From: Sanghuangporus weigelae
Lineage: Eukaryota > Basidiomycota > Agaricomycetes > Hymenochaetales > Hymenochaetaceae
NCBI GenBank assembly: GCA_033182465.1
Contig: CP137320.1
Coordinates: forward strand, 2,914,001 to 2,978,000
Length of the DNA: 64,000 nucleotides
Reading direction: 5' to 3'
Part shown: in pieces, positions 22,190-33,724 of the stretch
Numbering within the stretch: position 1 is the first letter of the stretch
How the letters are laid out: every line of letters starts with the position of its first letter
Notes under the pieces: generated by a model
Databases searched by the model: none
What the model was told of the DNA's origin: nothing
What the model saw: only the letters and a program-made list of their open reading frames with translations
Translations under genes and position numbers: made by a program

Positions 22190-23396
22190 ATGCTTCGCGG
22201 GAACTCAATCAAGCTCCTCGCAGGTTCGGTGTCTACTTTCAATTGATAAAGCACTGCGGAGTTCTCACATGCGCACATTCAGGCAACAGCCATCCAGAGC
22301 TCGCCCAGTCAGTGGCAGAGCGGTGAGCCGGTAATACAAACTAAGTCCCACAACACGCGATCGTTTACCAGAAATGTCTTAGGCTGAACATTCAGCTTAC
22401 GCCGTGCGTGGTGAGGAAATTCTCGAATGGTGAGACGAGCGTGAAGATAGGGGAGTCGGTACGCGAGGAAGACGTGTTCATCATTCAGAGCGGTTGCGGA
22501 GACGTGAATGACAACCTTATGGAGCTGCTCATCCTCATCAATGCTTGCAAGACCGCGTCCGCTCGTCGTATCACAGCAGTCATTCCTTGCTTCCCTTACG
22601 CGCGGGTTGACAAGAAGGACAAGTCCCGAGCGCCTATTACTGCGAAGCTTGTCGCAAATATGTTGACTGTTGCTGGCTGCGACCATGTAATCACGATGGA
22701 TCTCCATGCGAGCCAGATTCAGGGATTCTTTGATATTCCCGTTGATAATCTTTACACTGAACCGCTGATGCTCGGGCACATCAAACGCGAAATCGATGGC
22801 TGGCAGAATGGAATTATAGTTAGTCCGGATGCCGGAGGCGCAAAGCGGTGTGTTGATGAGATTTCAGTACGAAGAAGAGTGGTATTGAATCGGTCTCATA
22901 TAGAGCAACAGCTATTGCCGATAAGCTCGGCATTGAGTTTGCACTCATCCATCGACAGGGCAACGACAAGGGACCGGACTACATGCACATCCTGGTCGGT
23001 GATGTCAAAGACAAAGTATGTCCTTCGCTTCGCTTGCTCTCGATCAACGACTAAACGTCTGTGAAGGTCGCTATCCTTATAGATGACATGATTGACACGG
23101 GGACCACGCTCTCCCTTGCCGCGAAGGCGCTACATGGCGCCGGCACAAAAGCCATATACTGTTTCGTCTCACACGGTCTGCTTTCCGAAACAAATTTCGC
23201 TCTTTTAGAATCTCTACCCATAGAATCACTAGTCGTCACGAACTCTATCCCGCAGAACCAGCATTGTGATGGGCTGTCTAAGCTAGTCGTGATGGACGTG
23301 ACACCCACCATCGCGGAGAGCATCCGACGGACGCACAATGGCGAGAGTATATCATTGTTATTTGGTGAATGGGCAGGAGACGCAGGTGTATATTAG
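22190..23396 (+). CDS. PRS: Ribose-phosphate pyrophosphokinase (PRPP synthetase)
   Basis: Makes phosphoribosyl pyrophosphate from ribose 5-phosphate and ATP for nucleotide, histidine and tryptophan synthesis. Exons: 22190-22223, 22283-22322, 22383-22847, 22904-23015, 23067-23396; 326 aa, normal length. Motifs: [88 protein letters not shown], and the PRPP-binding loop [14 protein letters not shown]. The first two exons are tiny (34 and 40 nt). Which yeast PRS paralog it matches best cannot be judged by eye, so the symbol is generic. Confidence 0.95.
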
Positions 23397-23837
23397 AAAA
23401 TTGGAGGAAAAACTGTAGAAATCATGTACCGTTATCATTTGGTTCGTATCACAACTTGCTATCTAGATGTCGAGTTGTTCCTTAGATTTTCAAAAGTAGC
23501 TTATGATCAATTTGTATTATGTTGAATATTGCACACACAACATGCAGCGAGATGAAATGCATTACGTAAGACAATATGTTTGATTACCGATTACTATTTG
23601 CTGGATTCCATCTTTAACCGTGTCGTCCATCATGGTCAATCTCAATCAGAACTCCTTATAGCTTGCTTCAAACATCGGATCCCTTTTATTATTCTGGTAA
23701 AAACTGAGACCTCTTGCCATTACACGCCATCAGGCACCACCACTGTCCGACCAACCGAATCTTCAGAAATTTCGGGCATATTCTGTCTACAAAGCTGCTC
23801 GGTTTTCGAATCCGTCCTTAACTTCTTTTATTGAACA
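23397..23837. other. Intergenic between tandem genes
   Basis: Terminator of PRS and promoter of the HDAC gene, 441 bp; AT-rich first half. Nothing else seen. Confidence 0.5.
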
Positions 23838-26035
23838 ATGGCACGCTCTCTACTCCATACATTCGCGGACTCCAAACATTTTGAGGACCGTAGAGGGAAA
23901 CCATACGCTCATCCTATCACGGAACGCATAAGCGTGAGTCTTATTGCCTTTCTATTGAATTATCAGGACATTCAACACCGAAATTTCTCAGCCGCATTCA
24001 CGTCCTATTGTATCTTACTACTTCCCAAAAGGTGTCGGAGAACATCACTATGGGGTAACAGATACCAGTTTCCTCGTTGAACTCTCTATAACTTACGGTT
24101 TTCTTGATCGGTTAGGAAAGGCATCCGATGAAGCCACATCGTCTAACGCTGACGAACGCACTTGTCATCGGGTACGGACTGGACAAGAGGATACATCATT
24201 TCTATAATCCACGATCCGCTACAAGAGAGGAGCTGGAGGTATATCATGACTCCGAGTACATTGATTTCCTCTCGAGGTAATATTATTCTACTTCTTTAGT
24301 GAGATATATATCTGGATTTCTGAATACATCTACTAGGGTCACACCTGGAAATCAGAATGAGATGAAGCATCTCATAGAGACATTCAACTGTGTCGAAGAT
24401 TGTCCTGTTTTCTCAGATATGTATGACTTCACTCGGATGTACGCTGGAGCATCTCTCGCCGCAGCGAGGAAGCTATGCGCAGGAACGACGGACATTGCTA
24501 TCAACTGGTCTGGTGGCTTGCATCATGCTAAAAGAGGCGAAGCAAGCGGGTTTTGCTATATAAACGATATTGTTCTCGCTATTCTCGAGCTGCTCAGGTT
24601 CGTCATTGCCTTTAATTTTTGAACTGTTTTTCAGATAATTTTTGTTAGGTATCACCCGCGAGTGCTATATATTGACATTGATATTCATCATGGAGACGGT
24701 GTTGAGCTGGCATTCTGGAACTCGAATCGAGTGATGACGGTGTCTTTCCACAAGTACACTGGTGATTTCTTCCCCGGAACGGGTAGACTGGATGATAACG
24801 GAGGTGGACTCGGAAAGCACTTCGCGTTGAACGTTCCTTTGTTGGATGGCATCGACGACGAATCATATCTCACGTTATTCAAGACCGTCATAGAAGACAC
24901 CATCACGGCCTTTCGACCCTCCGCCATCGTTTTGCAATGCGGAGCAGATTCACTGGGCCTGGATCGTCTTGGCGCATTCAACTTATCTATCAAGGGCCAT
25001 GGGGAATGCGTGAATTTCGTTCGCAAGTTCAACGTTCCGTTACTTGTGCTCGGCGGTGGAGGCTACACGGTACACAATGTCAGCAGATGTTGGACGTATG
25101 AGACATCGGTGCTGGTTGGTTCAGAGGTTCCGGATGCTCTGCCACTCACGCCGTATGATGCGTGGTTTGCAGATGATTACTCGTTGCATCCTGCGTTAGC
25201 GGGGCGAGTTGACAATCAGAATACTCCGGCTTACTTGAGCCGCATCACACGTAGCATTCGTCAGAAACTTCGATATCTCCATGGTGCACCCAGTGTGCAA
25301 ATGCAAGAGATCCCTCCTGACCTGGTGAATTGGCTGGCATCAGAGGAAGAAAAGAATGCTGAAGAAAGAGCTGAAGAACATGGAGCGATTCCAGCGGGTG
25401 AATTCCGCATACCACCTCCAATGGCCGTGAACGAGTACTTTGATAGCGAGACGGATGTGGATAAGGAGGAAGAAGCTGTAACGAAGACGCGGGGTACTCC
25501 TTCAGGACGCCGAGGACGGGGTAGAGGTAGAGGCAGGGGTAGAGGAAGAGCAGCTGCTACTGCAGCTGTAGCCGCCACTTTCCAGGCTCCACCAATGACT
25601 CCTGCCGTGGAAGGTACTAACAACGGTGAACGTGCGGAGGTTACGACAAGCTCAACTCCTGCCCCACCAGTTCGCGGACGAGGACGCGGTAGAGGTAGAG
25701 GTCGAGGAAGAGGAAGAGGCCGGGGACGGGGAAGGGCCGTTGCTGTTCAGGAGCCTTCCATGAGTACTGTGGAGAAGCCTCCTATGGAAGTCGAGCCGCT
25801 GCCTCGGAATACTGCGTCGACTTCTGTTTCTCTGATCGTTCCTGAGCAACTTGGGCAGACGCAGCAACAGGTAACAAAGGTTGAGGATAGTATGTCTGAT
25901 CAGAAGGACTCTCTTTTCCCTTCTGCTGCTATGAATGAGATGTACAGTCGGGAGCAAGAGCAAGCAGCAGAAGAGGGTGACGATGATGAGTCGTCTGATC
26001 CGGGTGACGACTATCCTGGAGAAATTGATACATAA
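23838..26035 (+). CDS. HOS2: Class I histone deacetylase, Hos2/HDAC3-like, with RG-rich tail
   Basis: Zinc-dependent lysine deacetylase; Hos2 works in the Set3 complex on transcribed genes. Exons: 23838-23933, 23992-24054, 24116-24276, 24337-24597, 24649-26035; 655 aa. Core motifs: [71 protein letters not shown] (favouring Hos2 over Rpd3), [20 protein letters not shown]. After about residue 400 comes a long tail: two blocks of alternating Arg-Gly dipeptides (DNA about 25500-25560 and 25668-25740) separated by an Ala/Pro/Thr linker, then an acidic end. Typical Hos2 proteins are near 450 aa, so the tail is an unusual addition, possibly RNA-binding or arginine-methylated (inference). Confidence 0.93.
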
Positions 26036-26363
26036 AGTATCTGTAACTTGCAGTCATTTACTTAGATTTATAAACTACTTAATCGAAATCAGTTTGATAT
26101 TCGAGCCAACAGGAAAGTTTCAACTTGGAATATTAATATTCGTTCTGTTGCCCAGCATAAATAAAATACAATTATTCCAAGCTATCGCATTTTGTGACGG
26201 TTCGGATTGATTGAAATGAAGTAAGCTGGTAGTGCGTCGTCATGTCATGTTTGGCCTCAAGTCGCGACCACCAGCACGGCGGTGACTACATCCGTCTCAG
26301 GCTCTTATTGGAAACCGCGGCAGCGCAAAATCCGCTCCTTTACTTCTCACTTTGCACGTAACT
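26036..26363. other. Intergenic between tandem genes
   Basis: 328 bp; an AATAAA-type motif near 26160 could serve as the HDAC polyadenylation signal. Nothing else seen. Confidence 0.45.
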
Positions 26364-28405
26364 ATGAACGGCTCTCTTCACAAAAGGGCAAGTTCTTTGA
26401 GCCCTCGCACAGCCGACTTGGCTTCCTCTGTCAAGATGGCAACGTTTGGTATTGATCTGGAGGATGATGTCCGCTCACCTACGACAATTGCCAATGGGAT
26501 GCACCATGAAAGAAAAAGGAGTAGTGCTGCAGGGTTGAGTACTCATTCGAGACCATCGATGGATGATTTTGGATCGGAAGATGAGGATGACAGGTCGGTG
26601 GAGGATGAGATAGCTCTTTTGGGCGGTGGTGCAGGAGATGAAAGGCAGCTGCGCGGGCGTGAGCTGCCGGAGAAGCACGGCGGGAGTACGTGGACTCAGG
26701 TGAAGGATCTTGTGGTTGAGGTGTGTGGCACGCTTTCCGGACATTTGGAGTTCTGTGCATAGTTAACTGGCCGTGGGGATGGTGTAGACTGCACCTACAC
26801 TCCTTTTGACGACTGTCGGACTGCTTTTTACTGGAGAGCTCTTGGATCACGTTTCTGTGAGTTATTTGGTTCAAGCTCTATTTAACTCGCACTCATTTCC
26901 AATTTCAACAGCATTGGAAGGCAATGCAACGGATAGACGAACTTATTATCATCATACCTGTCGTTCTGAACCTCAAAGGAAATCTTGAAATGAACCTTTC
27001 ATCGCGATTAGGGACGGCCGTGAGTGGAGTAATCGTTTTCTGTCTTCTGTATTTCTGATATCTCGCTAGGCCAACGTCGGGGAACTTGACGAGCAAAAAA
27101 GCCGCTATGGTATTCTTTCCGGCAACATGGCACTCTTACAAGTTCAAGCTACCCTCGTCTCTTTCATCGCTGCACTTGTGTCCTTTATCCTTGGTCTTGT
27201 TATGCCTCGGACGGGAACACCAGCCGTACAAGATGCGGTTGTCCGATCTCTTCTTTTGGCTCGACGTCCTCGTCCTCCACTCCCGATTGATCCTCGAAAA
27301 CCCAAATCGGGACTTACTGAGTGAGTTTTTGACCTTCCTCGGAGATAAGTCCATGTTTTGAGATACAATAAAGATTTATTATGGTAGCTTCGACAGGGAT
27401 GGCCTCGGCTTGCTTGTCGAGTTTGATCCTAGGTTCGTTTATGTGCACACTCGTTGTGTTCTGCCGGAAGTTCTCTCTGAACCCAGGTATGTAGTATGCT
27501 AGTATAATTGAACAATGTTAACATTTTCATCAGATAATATTGCCCCGCCTGTCGCTGCTTGCCTCGGCGATCTCATCACCCTCTGTCTGCTTGGACTTGT
27601 ATCGACATTCCTCATCAACTTCGTAAACACACCTTTGCCTCTCATTATTTGTATTTTTCTTGTTGTGTCTTCGTGTGCCTGTGCGTATATCGTCAGCCGG
27701 AACCATTATATCCGGGGCCTCATCAAACAAGGTTGGACGCCGCTCTTTGGAGCGATGGCTATCAGCTGTGCAACAGGAATTATACTCGACCTATTTGTCT
27801 CTCGATACAGTGGCTTTGCGCTCTTAGCTGTCGTCATTAGCGGTGCGTATGTATCCTGACCTGAAAGCGTACTGTCTTTCTCACGCATTTCCTTCTTGGT
27901 TGTGAAGGCCTCCCCGGTTCGGTAGGCTCGGTAGCAGTCTCGCGAATCTCCACGTCATTGCACGCTGCTGCACTGACAGGTCACCCTCACGCCTCGCATA
28001 GACACGAGAACCCACCGCAGCCAGGCCTTCGTATCGTGACACTTACTCTTTTCCTCATCACCATACCTGTTGAAATCTGCTTCTTAGCGGTACTTCGTGG
28101 AGTGGGATGGCTTCAGCTGCCTTTCATTTTTATTGCTTTCGCACTCATATTTTTCTGCATTACAGTAAGCGTGCTTCAGATATATATTGGTTTTTTATTG
28201 ACTTGTTTGTTGACAGGTTCTTATTTCTTTATGGTTCGCCCGTGTGCTGACCGAATTCCTCTGGAGAAAGAATCGCGACCCAGACATGTACGCGATGCCC
28301 CTGCATTCTTCTGTCATCGATCTTGTCGGACAATTGCTACTTGTCGTCTGCTTTGAAATAGTTTCACTTTTAGGCCAGCAAGTTGAGTCTAAGCACGGAC
28401 ACTGA
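26364..28405 (+). CDS. SLC41/MgtE-type divalent cation transporter
   Basis: Predicted magnesium transporter of the SLC41 family, with two MgtE-like halves. Exons: 26364-26720, 26788-26856, 26912-27019, 27070-27320, 27374-27486, 27534-27842, 27908-28164, 28217-28405; 550 aa. A hydrophilic, acidic N-terminal region of about 110 residues precedes the membrane part. Family signatures: HWKAMQRIDELIIIIPVVLN, LKGNLEMNLSSRLGTAANVG repeated in weaker form as PPVAACLGDLITLCLLG, NMALLQVQATLVSFIAALVS, and ISGLPGSVGSVAVSRISTSL in the second half. Likely at the plasma or an organelle membrane; location not determinable here. Confidence 0.88.
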
Positions 28406-28794
28406 GTGCATACCTTACGAGATGTATTGTAGAGTACATAGTTAATGATATCTTAGAGACGAAGTAATCATAAATAGAGTTTCAATGCTGGTTGTTGTTG
28501 TGTGGCCATGTTGATTACACCACCGAGTCAATTGATTACAGAATACCCGATCAGGAAGTCACCCTTTTAAGCTGTGCTTCTTACCACGACGTCGTTCGCA
28601 GACGTCCGACCTCATCCTCCCCATATCTCCTCAGTGGCAAACCTGCGCGTATGTTCTGAGCGCAGATTCACGTTCGCCGTGCTCGTAAACACCGTTTGCA
28701 TGTGCCGCTGTGTGGACGTGACACCGAGAAAGTACAGCTCGTCGACGTACAAGATACAGTGTGCACATCTTGTTACATCCACATCTGCGCGACG
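28406..28794. other. Intergenic between tandem genes
   Basis: 389 bp with no supported coding frame; promoter of ADA3 expected here. Confidence 0.45.
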
Positions 28795-31248
28795 ATGACC
28801 ACCCAGCCGCTCTCACCATATACCCCCGACGTGCACCCACCACTGCGGAATCCACTCCTTGCCGCCCCGTCAGAGTCCGTGCCTGCGATAGATGAGCTCG
28901 AGGCGACACACGCGGAGCTGGCGGCGCTCAAGCGTCGTGCCCTCGAGCGCGCGAAAAAGGCTGTAGGCGACTTGAAGATTATTGAACATGAAATGAAGAA
29001 AATGCGTGAGATGGAGAAGGGCAAGGCTCGTGCGTTGCCTCAGCATCGTGTGAAACGTGAACAGAGCTGTGCGTACCTTTTGGTTTTTGTTCGCTTTCTT
29101 GACCGAAGTTGGCTGACTTGGAATGATAACTTCTGATTGAAATTTGGCGGTATCTCCTTGGTTGACTCATAACAAATGCCATCTCTGCTGCGCATTGCTA
29201 TGTTCTATTCTGGGACACCGTTCTGGTCGTAATCACAATTTTGCCGCGTTGGTCTGGGATTATTGCATTGATGACAATTTATGTGGCTCTCAATGCCCAA
29301 TTATTTATCGCGACACTTTCCCGGGCTGCGCCACCTATATTGGTACATACGAACGATCAATAAACTTGATCACTTCTCTATGGTCGTTATCATTCCTTTG
29401 CGAACAAATGTACCGCATGCTGTACAGATACCCCAAGCCTCGACCAGGATGAACGGAACCTTTCTCCGGCATCGACTTCGACCGCTGCACCTTCTTCAAG
29501 TGCCGTTCCTTCAATCAACGTTTCCTCTGTACCTCAGAAACTCCCGCCGGAAATGCGCAAAATGTGAGTGCAGGCTACCAAGAGGTGATCATCATCATCT
29601 GAGCGCGAAACCATCATTTAGAAAGAAGAAGCGGAAAAGAGACGACGAGTCGGATGGCGAGCGTGGTGCGCCCATTGACTTGTCTATGATCTCTTTTGTC
29701 TGATTTGTCTATAGACTCTCCAAGACCTCGAAGACTTTCTCCGAATCCTCCAACCTTACCTCAGAAGGAACATCATATAAAACATTCGAAGCTCAACAAT
29801 GTATCACATGCGAAAGTAAGTAATCCAAAGTTAACTTCTCTGGGACGTGACTGACGGCAAGGTGCCTACTAGGCCTATGCTCCAGATTGGAGTTTACCTC
29901 AACCGCCACATCATCTTCTACCACAACGACCTGTATCAGTACCAAGCTTGCCACCGTGCCCGCGAAAGCCAATAGAAGTAAAAGAAGACTTCTCCAAGGC
30001 AAAGGCACCGGCAAGTCAAGTTCCCATCACGACATTCTACACCTCGATAGAACCATGGTTGCGTCAGGTACGGGAAGAGGATGTAGGGTGGTTGGAGTAT
30101 GATGGAGATACCGTCGGTCCTTACGTCTTCCCAGAACTTGGTCGACATTATACCGAGCAATGGGAGGATGAGGATATTGCGATTTACGGTGGCGTACCTG
30201 CTGCACTGGATTTCTCAGTTTCGCGGAACGCTGCGTCAATATCCAACATTGGGGTCTCGCCGACCGCACCGCTGCCGAAGTGGGATGTTTCAACGCTGAA
30301 CGATAGCGACATGGCTACGGATAAAGGACTAGGACCTGTTTCGGAACGTCTAGTCACGGCGTTATTACCAGCTGCGGACCAGGCGACATGGAAGAGCACT
30401 GAAAGGGCAGAAGAAGCGTATGAGGCGAAGATAGCTGCTTCTGGCTCCAACTCGGGTGGGCCGTCGCTGCCTAAAGAAAAGGTGCTTGTTGCGGACTTCG
30501 AGGAAAGGGTGAAAGACACAATTCGGTTTTATGGCCTTCTTGACGGTGAGGTGAGTACTTTATCCGGCCACTGGCACGGCCTGCCGAGATTAACGATAAC
30601 TTTCAGCCGGACTTCTCTAACGTAGTCGACGACCCCATCGCCATCGCTCTCCGTCAATGTCAGCGCCAGCTAAGAGAAGCCACAGCAACTAACAAGGTTC
30701 GTCGCAAGAGACTTGCAGAGGTCGCACGCGACAGACTGGCGTACCAGGAGTACGTCGACGTGCGGGATGTGCTGGACAAGAACATCCAGGTGATATATAC
30801 CAAGCTGCAGAGGAAAGACGGGCCGAAGGTGAATAAGAAGAAAAAGAAGGGCGGGGGAGAGGGCACCAATTCTGCTGCTGGTGCTGCGCCCGGTGGAGGA
30901 GCGAATGGTGTGAACGGGATTTCTGGCTCCTCGACAATGCCTCTGCCGAACCCAGCTTCTCTCGGTCTGGGACCAGATGAGGATAACGCGCTTGTGGTTC
31001 CTGAGCAGCTCCGACAGCTTGTCGAGACGCGTCAACAATGGGTGGAAGTGATCGGAGGTGGCTTTGAGGAAGAAGAGCGGAGAAGCCCGGGGCGATTTAG
31101 AGGCGTGCCGCAAAAGAGTGTGTTTGAAGGGATTGAGGAGGAAGTTAAAAGAGAGCTAGGCGCGAGTGCTGTTTTCTTGCCCCCTAAGCCTCCCAATGCA
31201 TCTGCTGAGTCTGCGAAGGTGAATGGAGAGCGGGCGCGCGCTGTCTAA
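28795..31248 (+). CDS. NGG1: ADA3/NGG1-like SAGA adaptor subunit
   Basis: Subunit of the histone acetyltransferase module (Gcn5-Ada2-Ada3) of SAGA. Model: 28795-29068, 29428-29563, 29622-29665, 29715-29815, 29873-30550, 30607-31248; 624 aa. N-terminal coiled coil (HAELAALKRRALERAKKAV), a Lys/Arg patch KKKRKRDDESDGERDSPRPR (possible nuclear signal), and a C-terminal Ada3 region with DFSNVVDDPIAIALRQCQRQ, LREATATNKVRRKRLAEVAR, DRLAYQEYVDVRDVLDKNI and TKLQRKDGPKVNKKKKK. The first intron (359 nt) is far longer than any other in the window and may hide an unseen exon. Confidence 0.88.
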
Positions 31249-31565
31249 AGAGGATGGACGGTTTTATATTATTTGGCTGTAACGTTATAAATCTGAAGTT
31301 TCGTTTGTTGAGTGGTCTCAGGTTGGGACTGCTCCTACTTAGTATTTCTCCCCATGATGTATTTCTCCCTGCACTGACAATGTCGTACTTCGTTGCTCAT
31401 AATTATCGACCTGCTTGTTCTGCTCGGCTTTGAATTTCATATCGCGTCAAGTTGATGGATAAAAGGTGTTAAGCAATTTCCTCATGCAACCGAAGCCATT
31501 GTTGTGAATGATGACAACAAATGGCAAATAGGAGGATGTGGCATGGTGGTATAGGTGATAGGATG
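31249..31565. other. Intergenic between convergent genes
   Basis: 317 bp of 3' flank between ADA3 and RPA34; no gene seen. Confidence 0.5.
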
Positions 31566-32780
31566 CTATAAGTCTACCAGCTTAGCCTTCTTTGCTTCCT
31601 TCTCTTCGCCTTCAGCCTTTCGTTTCTTCGTAGGTGATCCGCCTTCTACCCGTGCATCTTTCACTTTCTTCACCTTCTTCGCCCTCGTTCCTTCATCTTT
31701 CGCTACTTTGACCGCCTTTTCGACTTCACCATTAGCATCCTCTATCGGCCCTGTAAGGGTTGAGGACGAAGTAGGTATCGAAGGTGTTAATGTCGAGGAC
31801 GCAGGGTCGCGAAGACCTGCGCCGGTTGGGAGGAAGCGATGCTTGAGCAGGTGCTTGGGATGTTGGTAGCGCGCCGGGCTTTTGTACATGTCTGAGTTCG
31901 CGTTTGCATTGATGTCCTGCGCACCGATAGAATCTTTGGGTGGTGTTGCAGGAAGTGTCGGCAGCGAGGGCTGAGCGGCTAGGACCAGATGATGAGTTAT
32001 AGGTTTTCGAGCTGTTTTTTCATACAAGTTGGAGTTGGCAATTAGCACTTGCAATACGTAAAGGAGGGAGAAAGGTAAAGCGTGAAGACGAACCTAGGTA
32101 TAACCTCCCGCCTTTCTTCTTTCTCGGTAGAAGGACGTTCATGCTCAATAATTCCTCTCCACCGACTGTAGGTCCGGACATTTCATCATAGTCTGGCATG
32201 GACGAGGAGGAAGACGGATGCGGAATGGACCATACGTCGTACACCCCGCTTTTCCTGCTAAGTGAACCGAGCTTTTGAGCGGTCGTTGCTTGAGAGGTTG
32301 GGAGCGAGAGGGAGAGATGTGAAAGGTGTTTCGGTTTAATCTTTGAGATTCGTGCATTTAAACCACCGCCAGGAACAGAGATTTCAGCAACAGAACATAT
32401 ATCAGAGAGGTTGATAAAAGTTTAGCGATGAATCTACGCACCCCTTCTGGAACTCTCAGGACTATCAACTCGAGGTCATCATTATCTTTTTTCAAGCTAT
32501 CCCAATCGAACTCCTCCGCATCCAACACATCCGTAAGACGGACATATCCAGGCGGAGCCAAGGCATCGTTCCGACCGTCGTCGACTTCTCCGTCTGTGGA
32601 CAACTCGTCCTGACCCCGGCTTAGGACGTTCGAGAGACTCGAAGCTGAGGCTTGTGCGAGTCCTTGCTTCCCCTTATTCTTCGACTGGGAAGCGGAAGAT
32701 CCTTCTTTAGTCTTTGACTTTGACTTGGAGTACGTATTTCGATTTGAGGCTAGCTTTACTGTTTGGAATTGAGGGGGCAT
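31566..32780 (-). CDS. RPA34: RNA polymerase I subunit RPA34.5-like protein
   Basis: Subunit of the RNA polymerase I-specific Rpa49/Rpa34 heterodimer that helps rRNA transcription in the nucleolus. Exons: 32442-32780, 32094-32340, 31566-32011; 343 aa. The conserved core is spread over two splices: LDAEEFDWDSLKKDNDDLEL, IVLRVPEGIKPKHLSHLSLP, DVWSIPHP, MSGPTVGGEELLSMNVLLPR then GGRLYLARKPITHHLVLA. The end is a Lys-rich tail (SPTKKRKAEGEEKEAKKAK), typical for this subunit. The N-terminus is Ser/Lys-rich and disordered. The first intron is about 101 nt. Confidence 0.85.
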
Positions 32781-33109
32781 GGCTTGTTCAGAGCCTCGTC
32801 AAAAATCTTGCGACTAAGTTTGGGAAATTTGCGTAATTACGTTATCATACAGAAAGAAATCGATTTCAGTGATTTTTTGTTGGGATATTCTCATGTCGGG
32901 CGTTTCCACTATAAAAAGCATTCTGCCATGCATTTCCTGTATCAGATATAGATATCTCGAAGATAATGTGAATGGAATATATGATGCTGGGAGAATTGGC
33001 TAGGATCCGCGCAGATTTGTATGAACTGCTGAGCCAATAACCAAAAACGTTGATGAACGACCAGAGTTTGACTCCAGTCCAGGCCAGGTAAACGAGGAAA
33101 AACCATAGA
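32781..33109. other. Intergenic between tandem minus-strand genes
   Basis: 329 bp; open reading frames here are read-through from mS33 and not supported as coding. Confidence 0.5.
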
Positions 33110-33489
33110 TTATCGCCTCTTCTTGATGCGACGTGATTCATCTGCAAATTCGTAAGTAAACCAATCTCAACGAGGTACGCAAAAGGAAAACACATACCTT
33201 TGCTCTTAGCCTTCTTCGGGGCACCTTTCCCTCTATCCTTATGCTCTTGGACTGAGATATTTCTTCGAACTTCGTGTATGTCGACGAGGTTCCAGCCGGG
33301 ATACATCTTGTTGAGATCGCCGATGGATGGTGAACGTTCTGGGTAGTACTGGACCATGGATGGGCCGCGTAACCGCGCTTTGAGGTATTTAGCACCTGTC
33401 CGACGCGATGTCGGGTTGAATGTTGTTTGGAAAATCGAGCAGCGGAGGCGAGTGAGGGACTTGAGCAACCTCGGTGTGACGTCCGTCAT
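33110..33489 (-). CDS. RSM27: Mitochondrial small ribosomal subunit protein mS33 (RSM27-like)
   Basis: Two exons (33198-33489, 33110-33141; 56-nt intron) encode 107 aa. Family motifs: KARLRGPSMVQYYPERSPSI, LNKMYPGWNLVDIHEVRRNI, and the lysine-rich end RGKGAPKKAKSKDESRRIKK, which is completed only after splicing. Without splicing the frame runs on into unrelated hydrophobic sequence. Component of the mitoribosome 37S head region. Its start is 176 bp from that of SUV3 on the other strand. Confidence 0.9.
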
Positions 33490-33665
33490 GGCGGTAGCTG
33501 GCTGGAGAATAAGAGAATACGTCGATCATTAACGATCTAGAAGAGGAAGCTTCGTCGATCTCTTTCGTGGCCCAAACGGGAAAAACATGGCCAACTTTTT
33601 TTCGAGGATCCTCAGCTCAGCTAGACTTTCCTCAGCGCTCATTGTCGTCGCTGTCGCCGCTGCCC
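33490..33665. promoter_or_regulatory. Bidirectional promoter of mS33 and SUV3
   Basis: 176 bp between the start codons of two mitochondrial gene-expression factors. No shared factor site was recognised. An ATG at 33587 opens a short frame overlapping the SUV3 start. Confidence 0.6.
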
Positions 33666-33724
33666 ATGCTCAGCGCGACGTACAGGGTATGCGCCCACTG
33701 CCGACTATCACTGCTAGAGAATAG
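33587..33724 (+). other. Upstream ORF overlapping the SUV3 start
   Basis: A 45-codon frame (MANFFSRILSSARL...) starts 79 nt before the chosen SUV3 ATG in another frame and ends inside the SUV3 coding sequence. If included in the transcript it would reduce initiation at SUV3. It may equally lie upstream of the transcription start. Confidence 0.4.
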
